In this document: piece after piece, positions 1 to 13,197 of the stretch
Layout: every line of letters starts with the position of its first letter
How positions within the stretch are numbered: position 1 is the first letter of the stretch
Assembly (NCBI RefSeq): GCF_025558585.1
Contig: NZ_CP094723.1
Location: 1,550,001 to 1,614,000, forward strand
DNA: 64,000 nt
Source: Staphylococcus sp. IVB6214
Lineage (GTDB): Bacteria > Bacillota > Bacilli > Staphylococcales > Staphylococcaceae
Direction: 5' to 3'
Notes under the pieces: model-generated
Seen by the model: only the letters and a program-made list of their open reading frames with translations
The model's database searches: none
What the model was told of the DNA's origin: nothing
Translations under genes and position numbers: made by a program

Positions 1-1136
1 ATTGTTGAATAAAGGATATACTCGTATTTTTTATAGAACCGAATGACACGCCAAACACCACGTGATACATGCTTCTTATCAACACTCATTAAAGTTTCTT
101 TGAAACGTAACCAATCACATTGTTTTAATGCTTCTCGAAGGTGATGAACTAACATATATGTGTCATAGAGCTGCTGATCAAGATTTAATAGATACTCTAA
201 AATATCTCTTGATGTCGTATACGTTTTGAAGGACTTCGACCAAAAGTATTCATAGCTGTTGATATCTTGTCTGTCAGAAAGGAAAAGTTTCCAGTGTTTT
301 TTCATTTTCGTGTAATCTGTTGATGACTTATAGCGACAAGTATTCATTATAGAAATACGTTGCTTATTAAGTTCACGGTTAAGGTGCTGAACAATGTGAA
401 AACGATCAAAGATTAAAATCGCATTCGGGAATACTTCATGAATGAAGTTAATGTAGGGTTCATACATATCGGCTGTGACCGTTTTGACAGCTAATCGTTC
501 ACGACGATCAAAACGATAGAAGTACTCTTTAAGTTTGTGAATACGTCTATCTTCTAAGATATCGATAATCTGATTCGTTTCATTATTTATAAACAGAAAA
601 CTCATCGCTGTTGTCACATTTTTAACGCTTTTAAATTCATCTATGGAGAGATGTTTAGGCAATCCAGATGAAGGTTTTACTATTAATGATTGTGAGATAT
701 GGTGAATACATCTCTTAACTGTGCTTGGTGAAACACTACAATCATTAGCAATGTCTATCTCAGACTGTACACGTGTGAGTTTGTCCTGAATCGCTAATTT
801 CACACGGTTAGTAATAAAGCAATTACTATCAACAATGTTTGTTTGAGCCGTAAAAGTCTTTAAACAATGTAGACACTTAAAGCGTTCTTTCGCTAAATTA
901 AGATAAACATTAGACTCTTGAGATTTTAATAGTGTTAAACGCGAAACACGTTTACCGTGCTTATGTATTTGTCCGTCATTGACACAACCACACTTCATAC
1001 ATGCCTTTGGTGTATAAGAAAGTGTTCCATAAACAACCGTAGAAAGCTGACCACGCACTTCTACATCTTCTTCCACTTTAAGAACTTGAATATTTTCATC
1101 TTTTATTTTTAATAGTTTTAATATATCATTACACAT
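1..1136 (-). CDS. ISL3-family transposase, 3' end outside window
   Basis: An uninterrupted reading frame starts at an ATG at 1136 and runs off the left edge, so only about the first 378 codons are visible. The N-terminal part has a zinc-finger-like pair of cysteine motifs (CMKCGCVND and CLHCLKTF), then a helix-turn-helix-like stretch (SVSPSTVKRCIHH). The DDE catalytic core follows with SIDEF and TADMYEPY, and then a long helical region typical of ISL3 transposases. No stop or frameshift is visible, so the element may be intact. The terminal inverted repeat on the right side could not be identified. The next gene, camS, is undisturbed. Confidence 0.85.
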   Translation of the reverse strand, partial: MCNDILKLLKIKDENIQVLKVEEDVEVRGQLSTVVYGTLSYTPKACMKCGCVNDGQIHKHGKRVSRLTLLKSQESNVYLNLAKERFKCLHCLKTFTAQTNIVDSNCFITNRVKLAIQDKLTRVQSEIDIANDCSVSPSTVKRCIHHISQSLIVKPSSGLPKHLSIDEFKSVKNVTTAMSFLFINNETNQIIDILEDRRIHKLKEYFYRFDRRERLAVKTVTADMYEPYINFIHEVFPNAILIFDRFHIVQHLNRELNKQRISIMNTCRYKSSTDYTKMKKHWKLFLSDRQDINSYEYFWSKSFKTYTTSRDILEYLLNLDQQLYDTYMLVHHLREALKQCDWLRFKETLMSVDKKHVSRGVWRVIRFYKKYEYILYST

Positions 1137-1227
1137 AGGCGCATCATGTCTCCTCTCATTTTTTGTTTAGGCACTTAAAATTATAGAGGCATGAGCGCTT
1201 TTTTTGTATCAAAATGATTTAAAAAAC

Positions 1228-1260
1228 AAAAAAGGGCGGGACAGCAGTTCATGCCATCCC
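1228..1260 (-). terminator. Terminator of camS
   Basis: Read on the minus strand, GGGATGGC, a short loop and GCTGTCCC form an imperfect hairpin followed by CGCCC and a run of six T. It lies about 35 bases after the camS stop, so the insertion sequence must end to its left. Confidence 0.55.
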
Positions 1261-1293
1261 ACCACAAAAGATTAAGACCCGGAGTTTTTTACG

Positions 1294-2505
1294 TTAATGA
1301 TTATAGATATGCACTTTAGGTTCTGAGTCATCTTCACCTTTTGTAATAAGTGCGCGTGGCTCACTGCCGTCCTTAATATGAATCTCATAAATAGGCACAT
1401 CTTTTAAATCTTTTTCAGCCAACTGTGTTACATATTGAGTAATCCCAATCAATTCTGCTTTTCCATAGTAATCAATCGGTAAATCAACGACAAGATTGTC
1501 TGCTTTTTTGTTTACAAACTTAACCTTACCAACGGCTTGTGTAAAGTTATTAAAATATGATTGCAAACTGCTGTTAAAATCTTGAAAGTTTGAATTCAAA
1601 CCTTCATCTAAATCAGCTGCTTCACTTGAAGGGAGTAGGACCGTTTGTTCATTGACCTTTTTCCAATCATTCAACTTCGCACCATTCTTCTCTGATACCG
1701 CATAGCTTACAAATTGACCTGGTACGATGTCTTCTTCACTTGATTGAATATAAATTGCAAAGGTAATCGGAATATCTTTCAACTCATTATTTTCACGTAG
1801 GCGAGATAACATCTCTTCAGCCATTTCCTGACCTTTTTCTTTGACCATTTTCGTATCCAACGTTTCACTATATGTTTCGCCATATTCTTCTTTTTGATAA
1901 TAGTAGACACTATTCATCGCCAGACCAATTGTCATTCCTTCAATTTCTTTTCCTTCTGTATCACTCGTACTATAAAAGTCTTGTTCTAATATATTTGATA
2001 GAAGTGCTGGTGTATTTTTAGCAATTTTTTCTGGATTCTTTTCTCCATTTACAGAAGGATTGAGTCCAAGATTTTCATTGGCATTCGATTTTTCTTTCTC
2101 TTCATCACTCATCTTATCAATTTCTTTTTTCGTAAATTTCGGCTTTAAATATGCTCGAATCGTATCTTTATTTAAAAATTGACCTTCTTGATATAAATAC
2201 TGATCTGTTAGAAAAACTTCTTGGCTAATCTTTAATAAGCCATTTTCAAAGTCTTCACCATTATATCCATTCGCCATCTTTTCTTGGACAAGACCGCGTG
2301 CTTGACTCTCTTTGAATGGTAAAATCGTACGGTAGTTATCACCTTGTACATTTTGATCTGTTGCTATTTCTTTCACTTTTGTTTGCTTCTTAGATGAATT
2401 GGTTTGTTCTTGATCTTGTTTCTCTTCAGATTGTTCATCATCTGTCGGTGCACAGGCTGTTAATATAAGACTTAGCCCCAACATCATCGCAATTGTTCGT
2501 TTCAT
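1294..2505 (-). CDS. camS: CamS family sex pheromone lipoprotein
   Basis: Lipoprotein of about 403 residues. The start is taken at MKRTIAMM because a GAGGGAGC ribosome site lies just upstream; an in-frame ATG five codons earlier overlaps the end of ligA. The signal peptide ends in the lipobox LTAC, giving lipidation at the cysteine, followed by an acidic serine-rich linker and the CamS globular domain. In S. aureus the processed CamS signal peptide yields a pheromone (cAM373) sensed by enterococcal plasmid hosts. Here the residues before the cysteine are LSLILTA. The gene ends the pcrB-pcrA-ligA-camS block, an arrangement conserved in staphylococci. Family assignment is firm; pheromone activity is inferred. 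Confidence 0.93.
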   Translation of the reverse strand: MKRTIAMMLGLSLILTACAPTDDEQSEEKQDQEQTNSSKKQTKVKEIATDQNVQGDNYRTILPFKESQARGLVQEKMANGYNGEDFENGLLKISQEVFLTDQYLYQEGQFLNKDTIRAYLKPKFTKKEIDKMSDEEKEKSNANENLGLNPSVNGEKNPEKIAKNTPALLSNILEQDFYSTSDTEGKEIEGMTIGLAMNSVYYYQKEEYGETYSETLDTKMVKEKGQEMAEEMLSRLRENNELKDIPITFAIYIQSSEEDIVPGQFVSYAVSEKNGAKLNDWKKVNEQTVLLPSSEAADLDEGLNSNFQDFNSSLQSYFNNFTQAVGKVKFVNKKADNLVVDLPIDYYGKAELIGITQYVTQLAEKDLKDVPIYEIHIKDGSEPRALITKGEDDSEPKVHIYNH

Positions 2506-2516
2506 TGCCTGCTCCC

Positions 2517-4523
<2,007 letters not shown>

Positions 4524-4526
4524 CTA

Positions 4527-6725
4527 TTAATCCTCCTTCTTTTGCAACGGCGCAAATTGAGCAATGAGACGTTTCGGTCCCTCCGACTTGAAGATAATAT
4601 CAAGTTCGACTGTATCTCCTTTGACATTGACATTTGAGACCATTCCTTCGCCCCATGCTTTATGGATGACCTTATCACCTACATGCCAATCAGTCGTTGT
4701 CGCTGCTGCACCAACCGTTGTTCCTGTTGTGCGCTGACTAAAGCCACGTTTTTTCGGCTGACCTGTGCGTTTATGCGGCGCAATAGATACGCTCGGTTTC
4801 GGTCTTTCCAATAAATCTTCTGGAATTTCGTTTAAAAAGCGTGAACGAACGTTTGATTGTGGTCTACCAAATAATGTTCTTGACGTTGCATGTGTTAAGT
4901 AGAGGACTTCTTCTGCACGTGTGATTGCTACATAGCAAATACGACGTTCTTCTTCCATTTCATGATCATCCCCACTCTTAATCGCACGAATATGTGGGAA
5001 TAATGATTCTTCCATACCGATAATGAACACAACTGGGAATTCTAACCCTTTCGCAGAATGCATCGTCATCAATGTGACACCTTCGTCAAAGTTTGCTTCA
5101 TCAACATCTGCGACTAGCGATAAGTCAGTTAAAAAGTTAATGAGTGACTGCTCTTCAAGTGGCGTATTCTCTTCATAATCTTTTGGTACCGACATGAACT
5201 CATCTAAGTTTTCCAAACGACTACGTGATTCCAACGTATCTTCCTTTTCAAGCATACTTCTGAAGCCTGACTTCGTTAATACTTCATCAACAATCTCTGT
5301 GATTTCTAAAAACTCTTGTTCTTTCATCAAATTTGACATCAGCATATAAAATTCCGCTGCGGCTTGTGTCACTTTTTTGGATAAACCAATGAAGTCAACT
5401 TCAGCTAATGCGTCAAACATGCTGATTTCATGATCGTTTGCATAGTCCTTGATTTTTTGAATAGAAGATGAGCCAATACCACGCTTTGGTACGTTAATAA
5501 TACGCTCTAGACTAATATCATCAGCACTATTCGCAATGAGTCGCAAATAACTTAATAAGTCTTTAATCTCTTTGCGGTCATAGAACTTCATGCCACCAAC
5601 CATGACATACGGGATATTCGACTTCATGAGCGTTTCCTCTAGCACACGAGATTGCGCATTTGTACGATATAAAACAGCCATGTCTTTCAATGACTTGCCT
5701 TGTTTTTGATTTTTCAAAATTTCTCTCACGACATATTGTGTTTCATCACGTTCACTTGTCGCTTCATAATAATGAATCTGTTCTCCTTCTGAATTAGATG
5801 TCCAAAGACCTTTTGGTTTGCGTTCACTATTATGACGAATGACTTCATTGGCTGCGGTTAAAATTGTTTTCGTCGAACGATAGTTTTGTTCCAAAAAGAT
5901 CGTCTTCGTTGTCGGATAATCTTCTTCAAACGACAAGATATTTTGAATATCTGCACCACGCCAACCATAGATCGATTGATCGGAATCACCGACTACGCAT
6001 AAGTTTTTAAATTTTTTCGCAATCATATTCACCAATGTATATTGTGCTTTGTTGGTATCTTGATACTCATCGACATGAATATATTGAAACTTATTTTGAT
6101 AATATTCTAATACATCTGGGACACGTTCAAATAATTTAATCGTTGTCATAATTAAATCATCAAAGTCTAACGCTTGGTTACGAATTAATTGTTTTTGATA
6201 TCCTTCATACACTTTTGCGACCATGATAGCTTTATAGTCATGTGCTTCTTCCATTGCTTTTGCAGGTGACTTTAATTCATTTTTTAAATTACTGATCTGT
6301 GAAATAAAGTATCTTGGTTCATATTGTTTTGAATCGATATTTTCACGCTTCAATACATCTTTAATGACAGATTTTTGGTCTGTTGGGTCAATAATTGTGA
6401 AGTTACGTTCAATACCAATACGATCGATATCACGACGGAGAATACGCACACACATTGAATGGAAAGTTGACATCCAAATGACTTCTCCAGCTTCACCAAC
6501 GAGTGATTGGACACGTTCTTTCATTTCTTTGGCTGCTTTATTTGTAAATGTAATCGCCAAAATATTGTAAGGAGATACAGACTTTTCATCTAATAAATAT
6601 GCGATGCGATGTGTTAACACACGTGTCTTTCCAGAGCCTGCCCCTGCCATAATTAAAAGTGGCCCTTCCGTTGTACGCACCGCTTCACTCTGCTCTGTAT
6701 TCATATTTTTTAAGAGTGGATTCAT
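4527..6725 (-). CDS. pcrA: ATP-dependent DNA helicase PcrA
   Basis: Superfamily 1 3'-5' helicase used in repair, removal of RecA filaments and rolling-circle plasmid replication. The 732 residues show the Walker A motif [10 protein letters not shown], motif [10 protein letters not shown], motif [17 protein letters not shown], motif IV EQNYRS and motif [10 protein letters not shown], with the usual C-terminal Tudor-like segment ([15 protein letters not shown]). Its start codon overlaps the pcrB stop by one base (TAATG), which suggests translational coupling. Confidence 0.98.
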   Translation of the reverse strand: MNPLLKNMNTEQSEAVRTTEGPLLIMAGAGSGKTRVLTHRIAYLLDEKSVSPYNILAITFTNKAAKEMKERVQSLVGEAGEVIWMSTFHSMCVRILRRDIDRIGIERNFTIIDPTDQKSVIKDVLKRENIDSKQYEPRYFISQISNLKNELKSPAKAMEEAHDYKAIMVAKVYEGYQKQLIRNQALDFDDLIMTTIKLFERVPDVLEYYQNKFQYIHVDEYQDTNKAQYTLVNMIAKKFKNLCVVGDSDQSIYGWRGADIQNILSFEEDYPTTKTIFLEQNYRSTKTILTAANEVIRHNSERKPKGLWTSNSEGEQIHYYEATSERDETQYVVREILKNQKQGKSLKDMAVLYRTNAQSRVLEETLMKSNIPYVMVGGMKFYDRKEIKDLLSYLRLIANSADDISLERIINVPKRGIGSSSIQKIKDYANDHEISMFDALAEVDFIGLSKKVTQAAAEFYMLMSNLMKEQEFLEITEIVDEVLTKSGFRSMLEKEDTLESRSRLENLDEFMSVPKDYEENTPLEEQSLINFLTDLSLVADVDEANFDEGVTLMTMHSAKGLEFPVVFIIGMEESLFPHIRAIKSGDDHEMEEERRICYVAITRAEEVLYLTHATSRTLFGRPQSNVRSRFLNEIPEDLLERPKPSVSIAPHKRTGQPKKRGFSQRTTGTTVGAAATTTDWHVGDKVIHKAWGEGMVSNVNVKGDTVELDIIFKSEGPKRLIAQFAPLQKKED

Positions 6726-7414
6726 TATGCTCTCTCCTTTATTTTTGTTGTTTTTAGCGCTTCTTTTATGTTTTCATAGATGACATTGCCGACAATAATG
6801 GTGTCTGCAATACGTGCCATTTCTTCAGCCCGCTTGAATGAATCAATGCCACCACCATAGAATAGTTGTGTGTCTGTTAAACAATGACGTGCTGCCTGTA
6901 CTGTATCCGGATCACCATATTGTCCACTATATTCGAGATAGAGTACGGGTAAATGGTAGACATCATTAGCCATTTGCGCATAAGCTTCAACATCTTCAAC
7001 TTCTAAGTTTGTTGTCGCACTTGTTAGCGTTGCAACTTTACTCTCAGCGTTCAAAACGACATAACCTTCAAAGATGAGCTCTTCAAAGTTAATCATATGC
7101 CCATATTGTTTTAATGCTTCATGAAGTAGTCCATTGTGAAACTTGACATCTGTGCTATTCAAAACAGTTGGTACAAAATAAAAATCAAATCCCGGCATAA
7201 TGCTCTCAAGATTTGAGACCTCAAGCACGAGTGGGAGTGGATATCGACGCACACGACTCATCAACTGAATAACATTATCTTCAGTGACATCATCCGTACC
7301 ACCGATCATAATTGCATCAGTTTTTGACATACAAAGTGCTTCCAAATCCTTATCAGAAATCGCTTTCGCTGGGTCTAATTTAAATATATGACGCCATTGT
7401 TTTATATCGTACAT
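6725..7414 (-). CDS. pcrB: Heptaprenylglyceryl phosphate synthase PcrB
   Basis: TIM-barrel prenyltransferase that joins heptaprenyl diphosphate to glycerol-1-phosphate. About 229 residues, with the phosphate-binding motifs GGTDDV near the N terminus and YYLEYSG/YGGGI-type segments (here LYLEYSG and FYGGGID) and GNVIYEN at the C-terminal end. A GTG one codon upstream is also possible; the ATG has better spacing from AAAGGAG. First gene of the pcrB-pcrA-ligA-camS block. Confidence 0.95.
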   Translation of the reverse strand: MYDIKQWRHIFKLDPAKAISDKDLEALCMSKTDAIMIGGTDDVTEDNVIQLMSRVRRYPLPLVLEVSNLESIMPGFDFYFVPTVLNSTDVKFHNGLLHEALKQYGHMINFEELIFEGYVVLNAESKVATLTSATTNLEVEDVEAYAQMANDVYHLPVLYLEYSGQYGDPDTVQAARHCLTDTQLFYGGGIDSFKRAEEMARIADTIIVGNVIYENIKEALKTTKIKERA

Positions 7415-7586
7415 CACACACGTCTCCTTTAAATTTTCGTAACTTATATTATAGCATTTTTAGAAGATGTGTGGGAGTCAGAAGCGAGAAACTGAAGGGG
7501 GGATATTTCGTATAAAACTGTGAAACACATACACAAATTTCATCTTATAAAACACTGCGTAATTCAGATAAAGTACATCCGGTACA

Positions 7587-8273
7587 TCATTTAAAAAAGA
7601 GACGAAAAAACGTCTCTTTTTGTCCAACTTCAAAATATTCTTCTAGCGTTGTCTCTTCGTTATGGATCGTTTGTGCTAATTCTTTTCCAACATATCTCAA
7701 ATGCCACGGTTCATATTGATATCCTGTGATGGCTTCCTTCCCTTCAGGATAACGAATGATAAAACCATATTTATGCGCATGGTCTTTGACCCATTGTCCT
7801 TCTGGTGTTTTAACAAACGATGTTTTGAAGTCATCGCTCGCGTCAACTGAACCTACATCAAAAGCAAGCCCTGATTGATGTTCTGAATGTCCGGGTTTCG
7901 CACTATACTTGTCAGCCGCTGCTTCTCCGTCTCTTGAGACATAACTCCGATACAATTGTTGTTGCGTCTCATAAGAGCGAAAGCCACTTCGAAATACAAG
8001 ATTCACATCGTCTTGACGACTTTCTTGAATCATTCGATCTAATTGTTTTCTTGCTTCAGCATTTTCACCCGGCGCATAATCACTCGGAAGGCTCACTTTC
8101 TTGTTGACTAGAAGATGTCCGTCTACATAAGTCACACCGTCTTTTCGTGTCACTTTGTGCTGTTCCTTTTTCTCAGCAACTTGCTGCTTGTTTGGTTCAT
8201 CTGTCTCATCATGTGTCCCACATGCTGATAACATAAGTGATGCGATACTTGCTGCTAAAAATAATTTCTTCAT
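7587..8273 (-). CDS. VanY-type D-Ala-D-Ala carboxypeptidase lipoprotein
   Basis: Lipoprotein of 228 residues that probably trims D-alanine from peptidoglycan stem peptides at the outer face of the membrane. The start at MKKLFLAAS is set by an AGGAG site 7 bases upstream. The lipobox is LSAC. The zinc-ligand motifs of the M15B peptidases are visible: HSEHQSGLAFDVG and EPWHLRYVG. The last residues (ETFFRLFFK) are encoded by the terminator hairpin itself. It could equally be an LD-carboxypeptidase of the LdcB type, which shares the fold. Confidence 0.88.
   Translation of the reverse strand: MKKLFLAASIASLMLSACGTHDETDEPNKQQVAEKKEQHKVTRKDGVTYVDGHLLVNKKVSLPSDYAPGENAEARKQLDRMIQESRQDDVNLVFRSGFRSYETQQQLYRSYVSRDGEAAADKYSAKPGHSEHQSGLAFDVGSVDASDDFKTSFVKTPEGQWVKDHAHKYGFIIRYPEGKEAITGYQYEPWHLRYVGKELAQTIHNEETTLEEYFEVGQKETFFRLFFK
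7594..7621 (-). terminator. Terminator overlapping the end of the carboxypeptidase gene
   Basis: AAAAAGAGACG and CGTCTCTTTTT form a perfect hairpin with a six-base loop. It lies inside the final codons of the carboxypeptidase gene. Confidence 0.8.
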
Positions 8274-8378
8274 CCCTGCACTCCTGTATATCCATATTCT
8301 AACGATGTTCAAAGGTGATAAACGCAAAACAACAGCAGAACTCTCCACTGAGATATCTCTGCTGTTATTGTCTTGCTT

Positions 8379-8681
8379 CTATTTTTTTGTTTCAATATTC
8401 ATTCGCTCTAAAATCATAGTATAGGCGTCATTCCCCCACTGTAACGAGCGTTTCACACGTGAAATCGTCGCCGTTGATGCACCTGACTCCTGTTCAATTG
8501 TTGCATAAGTGTAGCCTTGTTTAATCATTTTGGCAACTTGTAAACGTTGTGATAATGACTGAATTTCATTTACTGTACACAAATCATCAAAAAATTGATA
8601 GCATTCTTCGCGTGTTTCTAATGTGAGGATAGCGTCAAATAATTCATCTAGTGCTTTTCCACGTAACTTCTCAATTTGCAT
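8379..8681 (-). CDS. YerC/YecD family TrpR-like DNA-binding protein
   Basis: A 100-residue protein of the YerC/YecD family, structurally related to the Trp repressor. Two helical segments flank a helix-turn-helix (YATIEQESGASTATISRVKR, about residues 60-80). The regulatory target is unknown. It stands alone between the carboxypeptidase gene and purB. Confidence 0.9.
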   Translation of the reverse strand: MQIEKLRGKALDELFDAILTLETREECYQFFDDLCTVNEIQSLSQRLQVAKMIKQGYTYATIEQESGASTATISRVKRSLQWGNDAYTMILERMNIETKK

Positions 8682-8748
8682 GCAAACAACCCCTATATCT
8701 TAGAATATCTATTCATACGATTGCATGAAAAGATAAAGCGTAGCTGTC

Positions 8749-10044
8749 CTATTCTAGACCTACTCTTTTAAATATTGTATCAACTTGATTAAGGTGATGT
8801 CTAGGGTCAAAGCACATATCTAAGTCTTCTTTTGAAAGTTTATCCGTAATTGTAGGGTCTGCTTCTACTAATTCTCTAAATGGTGTTTTCGTTTCCCATG
8901 ATGTCATCGCTTTTGGTTGTACGGTATCATAAGCTTCTTCTCTTACCATACCTTTATCGATAAGTGCCAGTAAAACACGTTGAGAATAAATAAGACCGAA
9001 TGTTTTATTCATGTTCTCGGTCATATTTTCTTCATAAACAGTTAAACGATCAACAATATTTGTAAAACGGTTCAACGCATAGTCTAACGCAATCGTGACA
9101 TCTGGTAACATGATACGTTCTGCAGAAGAATGTGAAATATCACGTTCATGCCATAATGCAACGTTCTCATATGCTGTTGTGATATAACCACGGATGACAC
9201 GTGCAATTCCAGTAATGTTCTCTGAGCCGATTGGGTTACGTTTATGCGGCATTGCTGAAGAACCTTTTTGTCCTTTTGCAAATGCTTCCTCGACTTCACG
9301 TGTTTCTGTTTTTTGTAGGTTTCGGATTTCAACCGCAAATTTTTCAAGAGATGTTGCGATCAGACTTAATGTTGCAATGTAATACGCGTGGCGATCACGT
9401 TGCAATGTTTGTGTTGAAACAGGAGCTGCCGCAATACCAAGATGTTTACATACGTACGCTTCGATTTCTGGTGGAATGTTGGCAAATGTACCGACTGCAC
9501 CACTCATTTTGCCCACTTCAATTTCTTCACGAACACGCTTGAAACGTTCCATATTACGTTGCATTTCTGCATACCACAACGCCATCTTCACACCGAATGT
9601 CGTTGGTTCTGCATGAACACCGTGTGTACGTCCCATCATTAACGTTGTTTTGTACTTTTTCGCTTTTGCCGCTAATACGTCAATAAAACGTTCTAAATCT
9701 TTTTCGATAATATCATTCGCTTGTTTCACTTGATAACTTAATGCTGTGTCTACAACGTCTGTTGATGTTAACCCATAATGCACCCATTTACGTTCTTCAC
9801 CTAATGTTTCAGATACTTGTCTAGTGAACGCAACAACATCATGGCGTGTTTCTTGTTCAATTTCTTTTGCACGTTCAACATCTACACGTGCATGCTCACG
9901 AATTTTCTTTACATCTTCTTTCGGGATATAGCCCAATTCGCTCCATGCTTCACTCGCTAAAATCTCAACTTCCAACCATGCTTCATAGCGGTTTTGGTCT
10001 GTCCAAATACGTGACATTTCTTCTCTTGAGTAACGTTCAATCAT
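8749..10044 (-). CDS. purB: Adenylosuccinate lyase
   Basis: Removes fumarate from adenylosuccinate and from SAICAR in purine synthesis. The 431 residues include the fumarase/aspartase signature [11 protein letters not shown] and the conserved histidine segment [11 protein letters not shown]. The start has a TAGGAG ribosome site. The gene stands alone about 220 bases downstream of the NETI gene, with a possible PurR box pair in between. Confidence 0.98.
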   Translation of the reverse strand: MIERYSREEMSRIWTDQNRYEAWLEVEILASEAWSELGYIPKEDVKKIREHARVDVERAKEIEQETRHDVVAFTRQVSETLGEERKWVHYGLTSTDVVDTALSYQVKQANDIIEKDLERFIDVLAAKAKKYKTTLMMGRTHGVHAEPTTFGVKMALWYAEMQRNMERFKRVREEIEVGKMSGAVGTFANIPPEIEAYVCKHLGIAAAPVSTQTLQRDRHAYYIATLSLIATSLEKFAVEIRNLQKTETREVEEAFAKGQKGSSAMPHKRNPIGSENITGIARVIRGYITTAYENVALWHERDISHSSAERIMLPDVTIALDYALNRFTNIVDRLTVYEENMTENMNKTFGLIYSQRVLLALIDKGMVREEAYDTVQPKAMTSWETKTPFRELVEADPTITDKLSKEDLDMCFDPRHHLNQVDTIFKRVGLE

Positions 10045-10187
10045 TCGTCAAAAACTCCTATCTCAAATAATAGTTTTATTATAGCAAACCAACAATAACA
10101 ATACATTCTCTATTCAACCAAATTTATCGTTCGGAATCAACCACTAAATAGCTATAAATATAAATCGTACAGCCTGAAATATACTTA

Positions 10188-10232
10188 TAAAACGAACTTT
10201 TGTTTGTGAGACTTCTATAAAGTTCGCTTTTC
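10188..10232 (-). promoter_or_regulatory. Possible PurR box pair or hairpin upstream of purB
   Basis: Two CGAAC cores stand in divergent orientation 24 bases apart (10193-10197 and 10222-10226), each with A/T-rich flanks as in Bacillus and Staphylococcus PurBoxes. A third core, TTCCGAAC on the minus strand, lies near 10129-10136. The same bases could form a long-loop hairpin ending the NETI transcript, so the role is uncertain. Confidence 0.35.
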
Positions 10233-10268
10233 TATGGATTTAAGCATGTTTTCTCATAGATTCGCTAT

Positions 10269-10454
10269 TTAAGATTCTGTATGATCGATTTTCTTTCCGG
10301 TAAAGATAATTTCTTGTCTCAACACTTCTACACTACCGTCTTTATTCTCTTTAAATACCGGCTTTTCAAAACGTTTGATTGGCATATAACCAGCTGCTTT
10401 CATGCGTGCCAAACAATCTTGTATCGTTTCATTTTCTTCAACTTGAAATTTCAT
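10269..10454 (-). CDS. NETI motif-containing protein
   Basis: Small protein of 61 residues with the family's name-giving motif (here ENETIQDCLARM, residues 7-18). Members are found next to purB in Firmicutes; no function is established. It is mostly charged and has no membrane segment. The ATG has a GAAGGA site upstream. Confidence 0.85.
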   Translation of the reverse strand: MKFQVEENETIQDCLARMKAAGYMPIKRFEKPVFKENKDGSVEVLRQEIIFTGKKIDHTES

Positions 10455-10498
10455 CTGTATCCTTCGCCTTTATAGTATTATATCGTCTCAATCCTCTA

Positions 10499-11320
10499 TC
10501 ATTTAGGCCATGTAAAACGTGTATATGCTAGTTCACGTTTATGTGCATTTCTTACAAAATGGCGTTCAATAACTTCCGCATCTTCAGGTGACACGGTCTT
10601 GCCTTCTAAATAGTCATCGATTGCATTGTATGTGACACCGAGTGCTACTTCGTCCGGCAATTGTGGTTTATCATCTTCTAAGTCTGCTGTTGGCACCTTT
10701 TCATATAAATGTGCTGCCGCACCTAAATACTTCAAAAGCTGACGTCCTTGACGTTTATTCAACCCAAAGAGTGGTGCAATGTCTGCCGCTCCATCTCCAT
10801 GCTTCGTGAAAAAACCTGTAATATTTTCTGCGGAGTGATCTGTGCCTACGACAATGCCACTAGTATTGGCTGCAATTGCATATTGAACCTTCATACGTTC
10901 ACGTGCTTTTTCATTTCCTTTTTGAAAGTCAGTCAACGTGAAGCCGGCCGCCTCCAACGATGCAACACTTTGATCGACTGCCGGTTGAATGTTCACCGTT
11001 ACGATGCGGTCAGGTTCTATAAAATTAAGCGCATCCTCGACATCATCTGCATCCCGTTGGGTACCATATGGTAACTTCACCGCGATAAACGTATAGGGTT
11101 GCTCTGCTGTTTCATTCAATTCGTTGACAGCAAGTTGCACTAGTTTACCTGCCAATGTCGAATCTTGTCCGCCCGAGATGCCGAGCACGAGTGTCCTAAC
11201 AAATGCATGTGCTTTCACATATTGTTTAATGAAGTCTTTGATCGTCTCAATCGTTTCTGCACTATCAATCGTTGGTGTTACTTTCATGTCATTCACAATC
11301 ATTGCTTGCATTTTATTCAT
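10499..11320 (-). CDS. nadE: Ammonia-dependent NAD synthetase
   Basis: Converts nicotinate adenine dinucleotide to NAD with ATP and ammonia. The 273 residues have the PP-loop [10 protein letters not shown] and the motif [12 protein letters not shown]; there is no glutaminase domain, as usual for this form. Its start overlaps the pncB stop by 8 bases, so pncB and nadE are coupled and form the first and last steps of nicotinate salvage. Confidence 0.98.
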   Translation of the reverse strand: MNKMQAMIVNDMKVTPTIDSAETIETIKDFIKQYVKAHAFVRTLVLGISGGQDSTLAGKLVQLAVNELNETAEQPYTFIAVKLPYGTQRDADDVEDALNFIEPDRIVTVNIQPAVDQSVASLEAAGFTLTDFQKGNEKARERMKVQYAIAANTSGIVVGTDHSAENITGFFTKHGDGAADIAPLFGLNKRQGRQLLKYLGAAAHLYEKVPTADLEDDKPQLPDEVALGVTYNAIDDYLEGKTVSPEDAEVIERHFVRNAHKRELAYTRFTWPK

Positions 11321-12782
11321 ATGCTTCCTCCATCTCTTTGACCTTTTCTGCTACTTCAAAGATACGTTTCTGCTTGTTTTCCCAACATGCCGTACTCAAG
11401 TCAACCGGATACTCTTCTGGGTTTAAATAACGCTTGTTTTCATCCCATAATAAGTTCAGATTATCTTCCAAATACGCTTTCGCAGATTTTTCCGATGGAC
11501 ATGTATAAACAAGTTTGCCATCTTTAAAAATATCTTGGTGCAAATCAACCGCTTTAAATTGTTTGATGAACTTAGTTTTATACGTATGAATTGGATGGAA
11601 CATTTTCAATGGTGATTCTGCATTTGGATCTTCATGTTCTAACGTAATGTAATCACCTTCAGCCTTATTCGTCTTCGTATTAATGACACGATAAACACGC
11701 TTCACACCAGGTGTTGTCACTTTTTCAGCGTTATTAGACAGCTTAATACGGTCAACGTATTCGCCCTTTTCATTTTCAACAGCAACCATTTTGTACACAG
11801 CGCCTAATGCAGGTTGTTGGTATGCGGTAATTAACTTTGTTCCAACTCCCCATGAATCCACAGTGGCTCCCTGTGCCTTCAAGCTGGAGATTGTCGACTC
11901 ATCTAGGTCATTCGATGCAATGATCTTCGCATCAGGAAATCCTGCTGCATCCAACATTTTTCGTGCTTTTTTTGATAAATATGCAATATCACCCGAATCA
12001 AGTCGAATTCCGATAAAGTTGATTTTATCCCCCAATTCTTTCGCAACACGAATAGCGTTTGGTACGCCTGATTTGAGTGTATGGAATGTATCCACTAAGA
12101 AAACACAATTTTTATGACGCTCAGCATACTTTTTAAATGCGACATATTCATCACCGTATGTTTGAACAAAAGCATGTGCATGCGTACCAGATACTGGAAT
12201 ATCGAATAGTTTACCTGCACGGACATTACTTGTTGAATCAAATCCACCAATAATTGCTGCACGTGCCCCCCAGACAGCCGCATCCATTTCATGTGCACGA
12301 CGTGTTCCGAACTCCATCAAGGTATCATTCGGTGCGACTTGTTTGATTAAACTTGCTTTTGTAGAGATGAGCGTTTGGAAATTAATAATATTCAATAAAG
12401 CCGTCTCAATAAGCTGTGCTTGAATAAGCGGTGCCTCCACACGCAGTAAAGGTTCATTGTTAAAGCATAGCTCTCCTTCTTGCATGGAACGAATATTTCC
12501 TGTAAATCGTAAATCTTTCAAATAAGCTAAGAAATCATCTTGATAGCCGATTGATCTTAAATAGTCAATATCGCTATGTGAGAAATGACAATTCTCGACA
12601 AATTCAATTACTCTACGCAAACCATTAAAGACAGCATAACCACTCCCGAATGGCATCTTTCTAAAGTAGATATCGAATACCGCTTTGCGTTCGTGAATGC
12701 CATCAAACCAGTACGATTCCGCCATATTAATTTGGTATAAGTCATTGTGTAGCATCAAGCTATCATCATCATATTGATACAT
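11313..12782 (-). CDS. pncB: Nicotinate phosphoribosyltransferase
   Basis: Forms nicotinate mononucleotide from nicotinate and PRPP. About 489 residues from the ATG at MYQYDDDS, preceded by AGAGGGA at good spacing; an in-frame upstream codon would add eight residues. Family landmarks are [12 protein letters not shown] near the N terminus, the [13 protein letters not shown] segment, [10 protein letters not shown] and the phosphate-binding [13 protein letters not shown]. It leads a two-gene operon with nadE. Confidence 0.96.
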   Translation of the reverse strand: MYQYDDDSLMLHNDLYQINMAESYWFDGIHERKAVFDIYFRKMPFGSGYAVFNGLRRVIEFVENCHFSHSDIDYLRSIGYQDDFLAYLKDLRFTGNIRSMQEGELCFNNEPLLRVEAPLIQAQLIETALLNIINFQTLISTKASLIKQVAPNDTLMEFGTRRAHEMDAAVWGARAAIIGGFDSTSNVRAGKLFDIPVSGTHAHAFVQTYGDEYVAFKKYAERHKNCVFLVDTFHTLKSGVPNAIRVAKELGDKINFIGIRLDSGDIAYLSKKARKMLDAAGFPDAKIIASNDLDESTISSLKAQGATVDSWGVGTKLITAYQQPALGAVYKMVAVENEKGEYVDRIKLSNNAEKVTTPGVKRVYRVINTKTNKAEGDYITLEHEDPNAESPLKMFHPIHTYKTKFIKQFKAVDLHQDIFKDGKLVYTCPSEKSAKAYLEDNLNLLWDENKRYLNPEEYPVDLSTACWENKQKRIFEVAEKVKEMEEAYE

Positions 12783-13197
12783 TATCGTATTCCCTCTATT
12801 CACCATTGTTATTTTTGATATTAGTTACGTCAATCATATCATAGATACATGATTATCGTGTATTGTGAGTAAGTTAGAAAATGTACAATTCTGAATGAGG
12901 AGTGAGATAGAGATTGGAACACCCTATATCGCCTTCTCAGATTATAAATATCTCAGCACTGTTGTCCCACTCCGGCAAGGGTGACTAGAAGTTTGTAAAA
13001 TATTTTCACTTCAGACATTACCTGTCATTACACTTATTTCTACACCTTAAAGGTGAAGAACTAGGCACTATATCCCACCCCTTTTCACCACACATCAAAT
13101 CTTCTTTTCAACGAAATACTAACAATCTCATGACATTCATACGACAAGTATCATTTATATGGTAAGATTTCACTATCATAAGTGATGAGGTGGGAAA
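12783..13197. other. Intergenic stretch between divergent pncB and nos
   Basis: No gene is seen. The stretch must hold the divergent promoters of pncB and nos. Its middle (about 13010-13083) resembles the intergenic stretch at 48755-48840, including CATTACACTTAT, and looks like a member of a dispersed staphylococcal intergenic repeat. Confidence 0.5.

Noticed and set aside
1141..1293. Right terminal repeat of the ISL3 element
   Set aside because: No clear terminal inverted repeat could be fixed, and the other end is outside the window.
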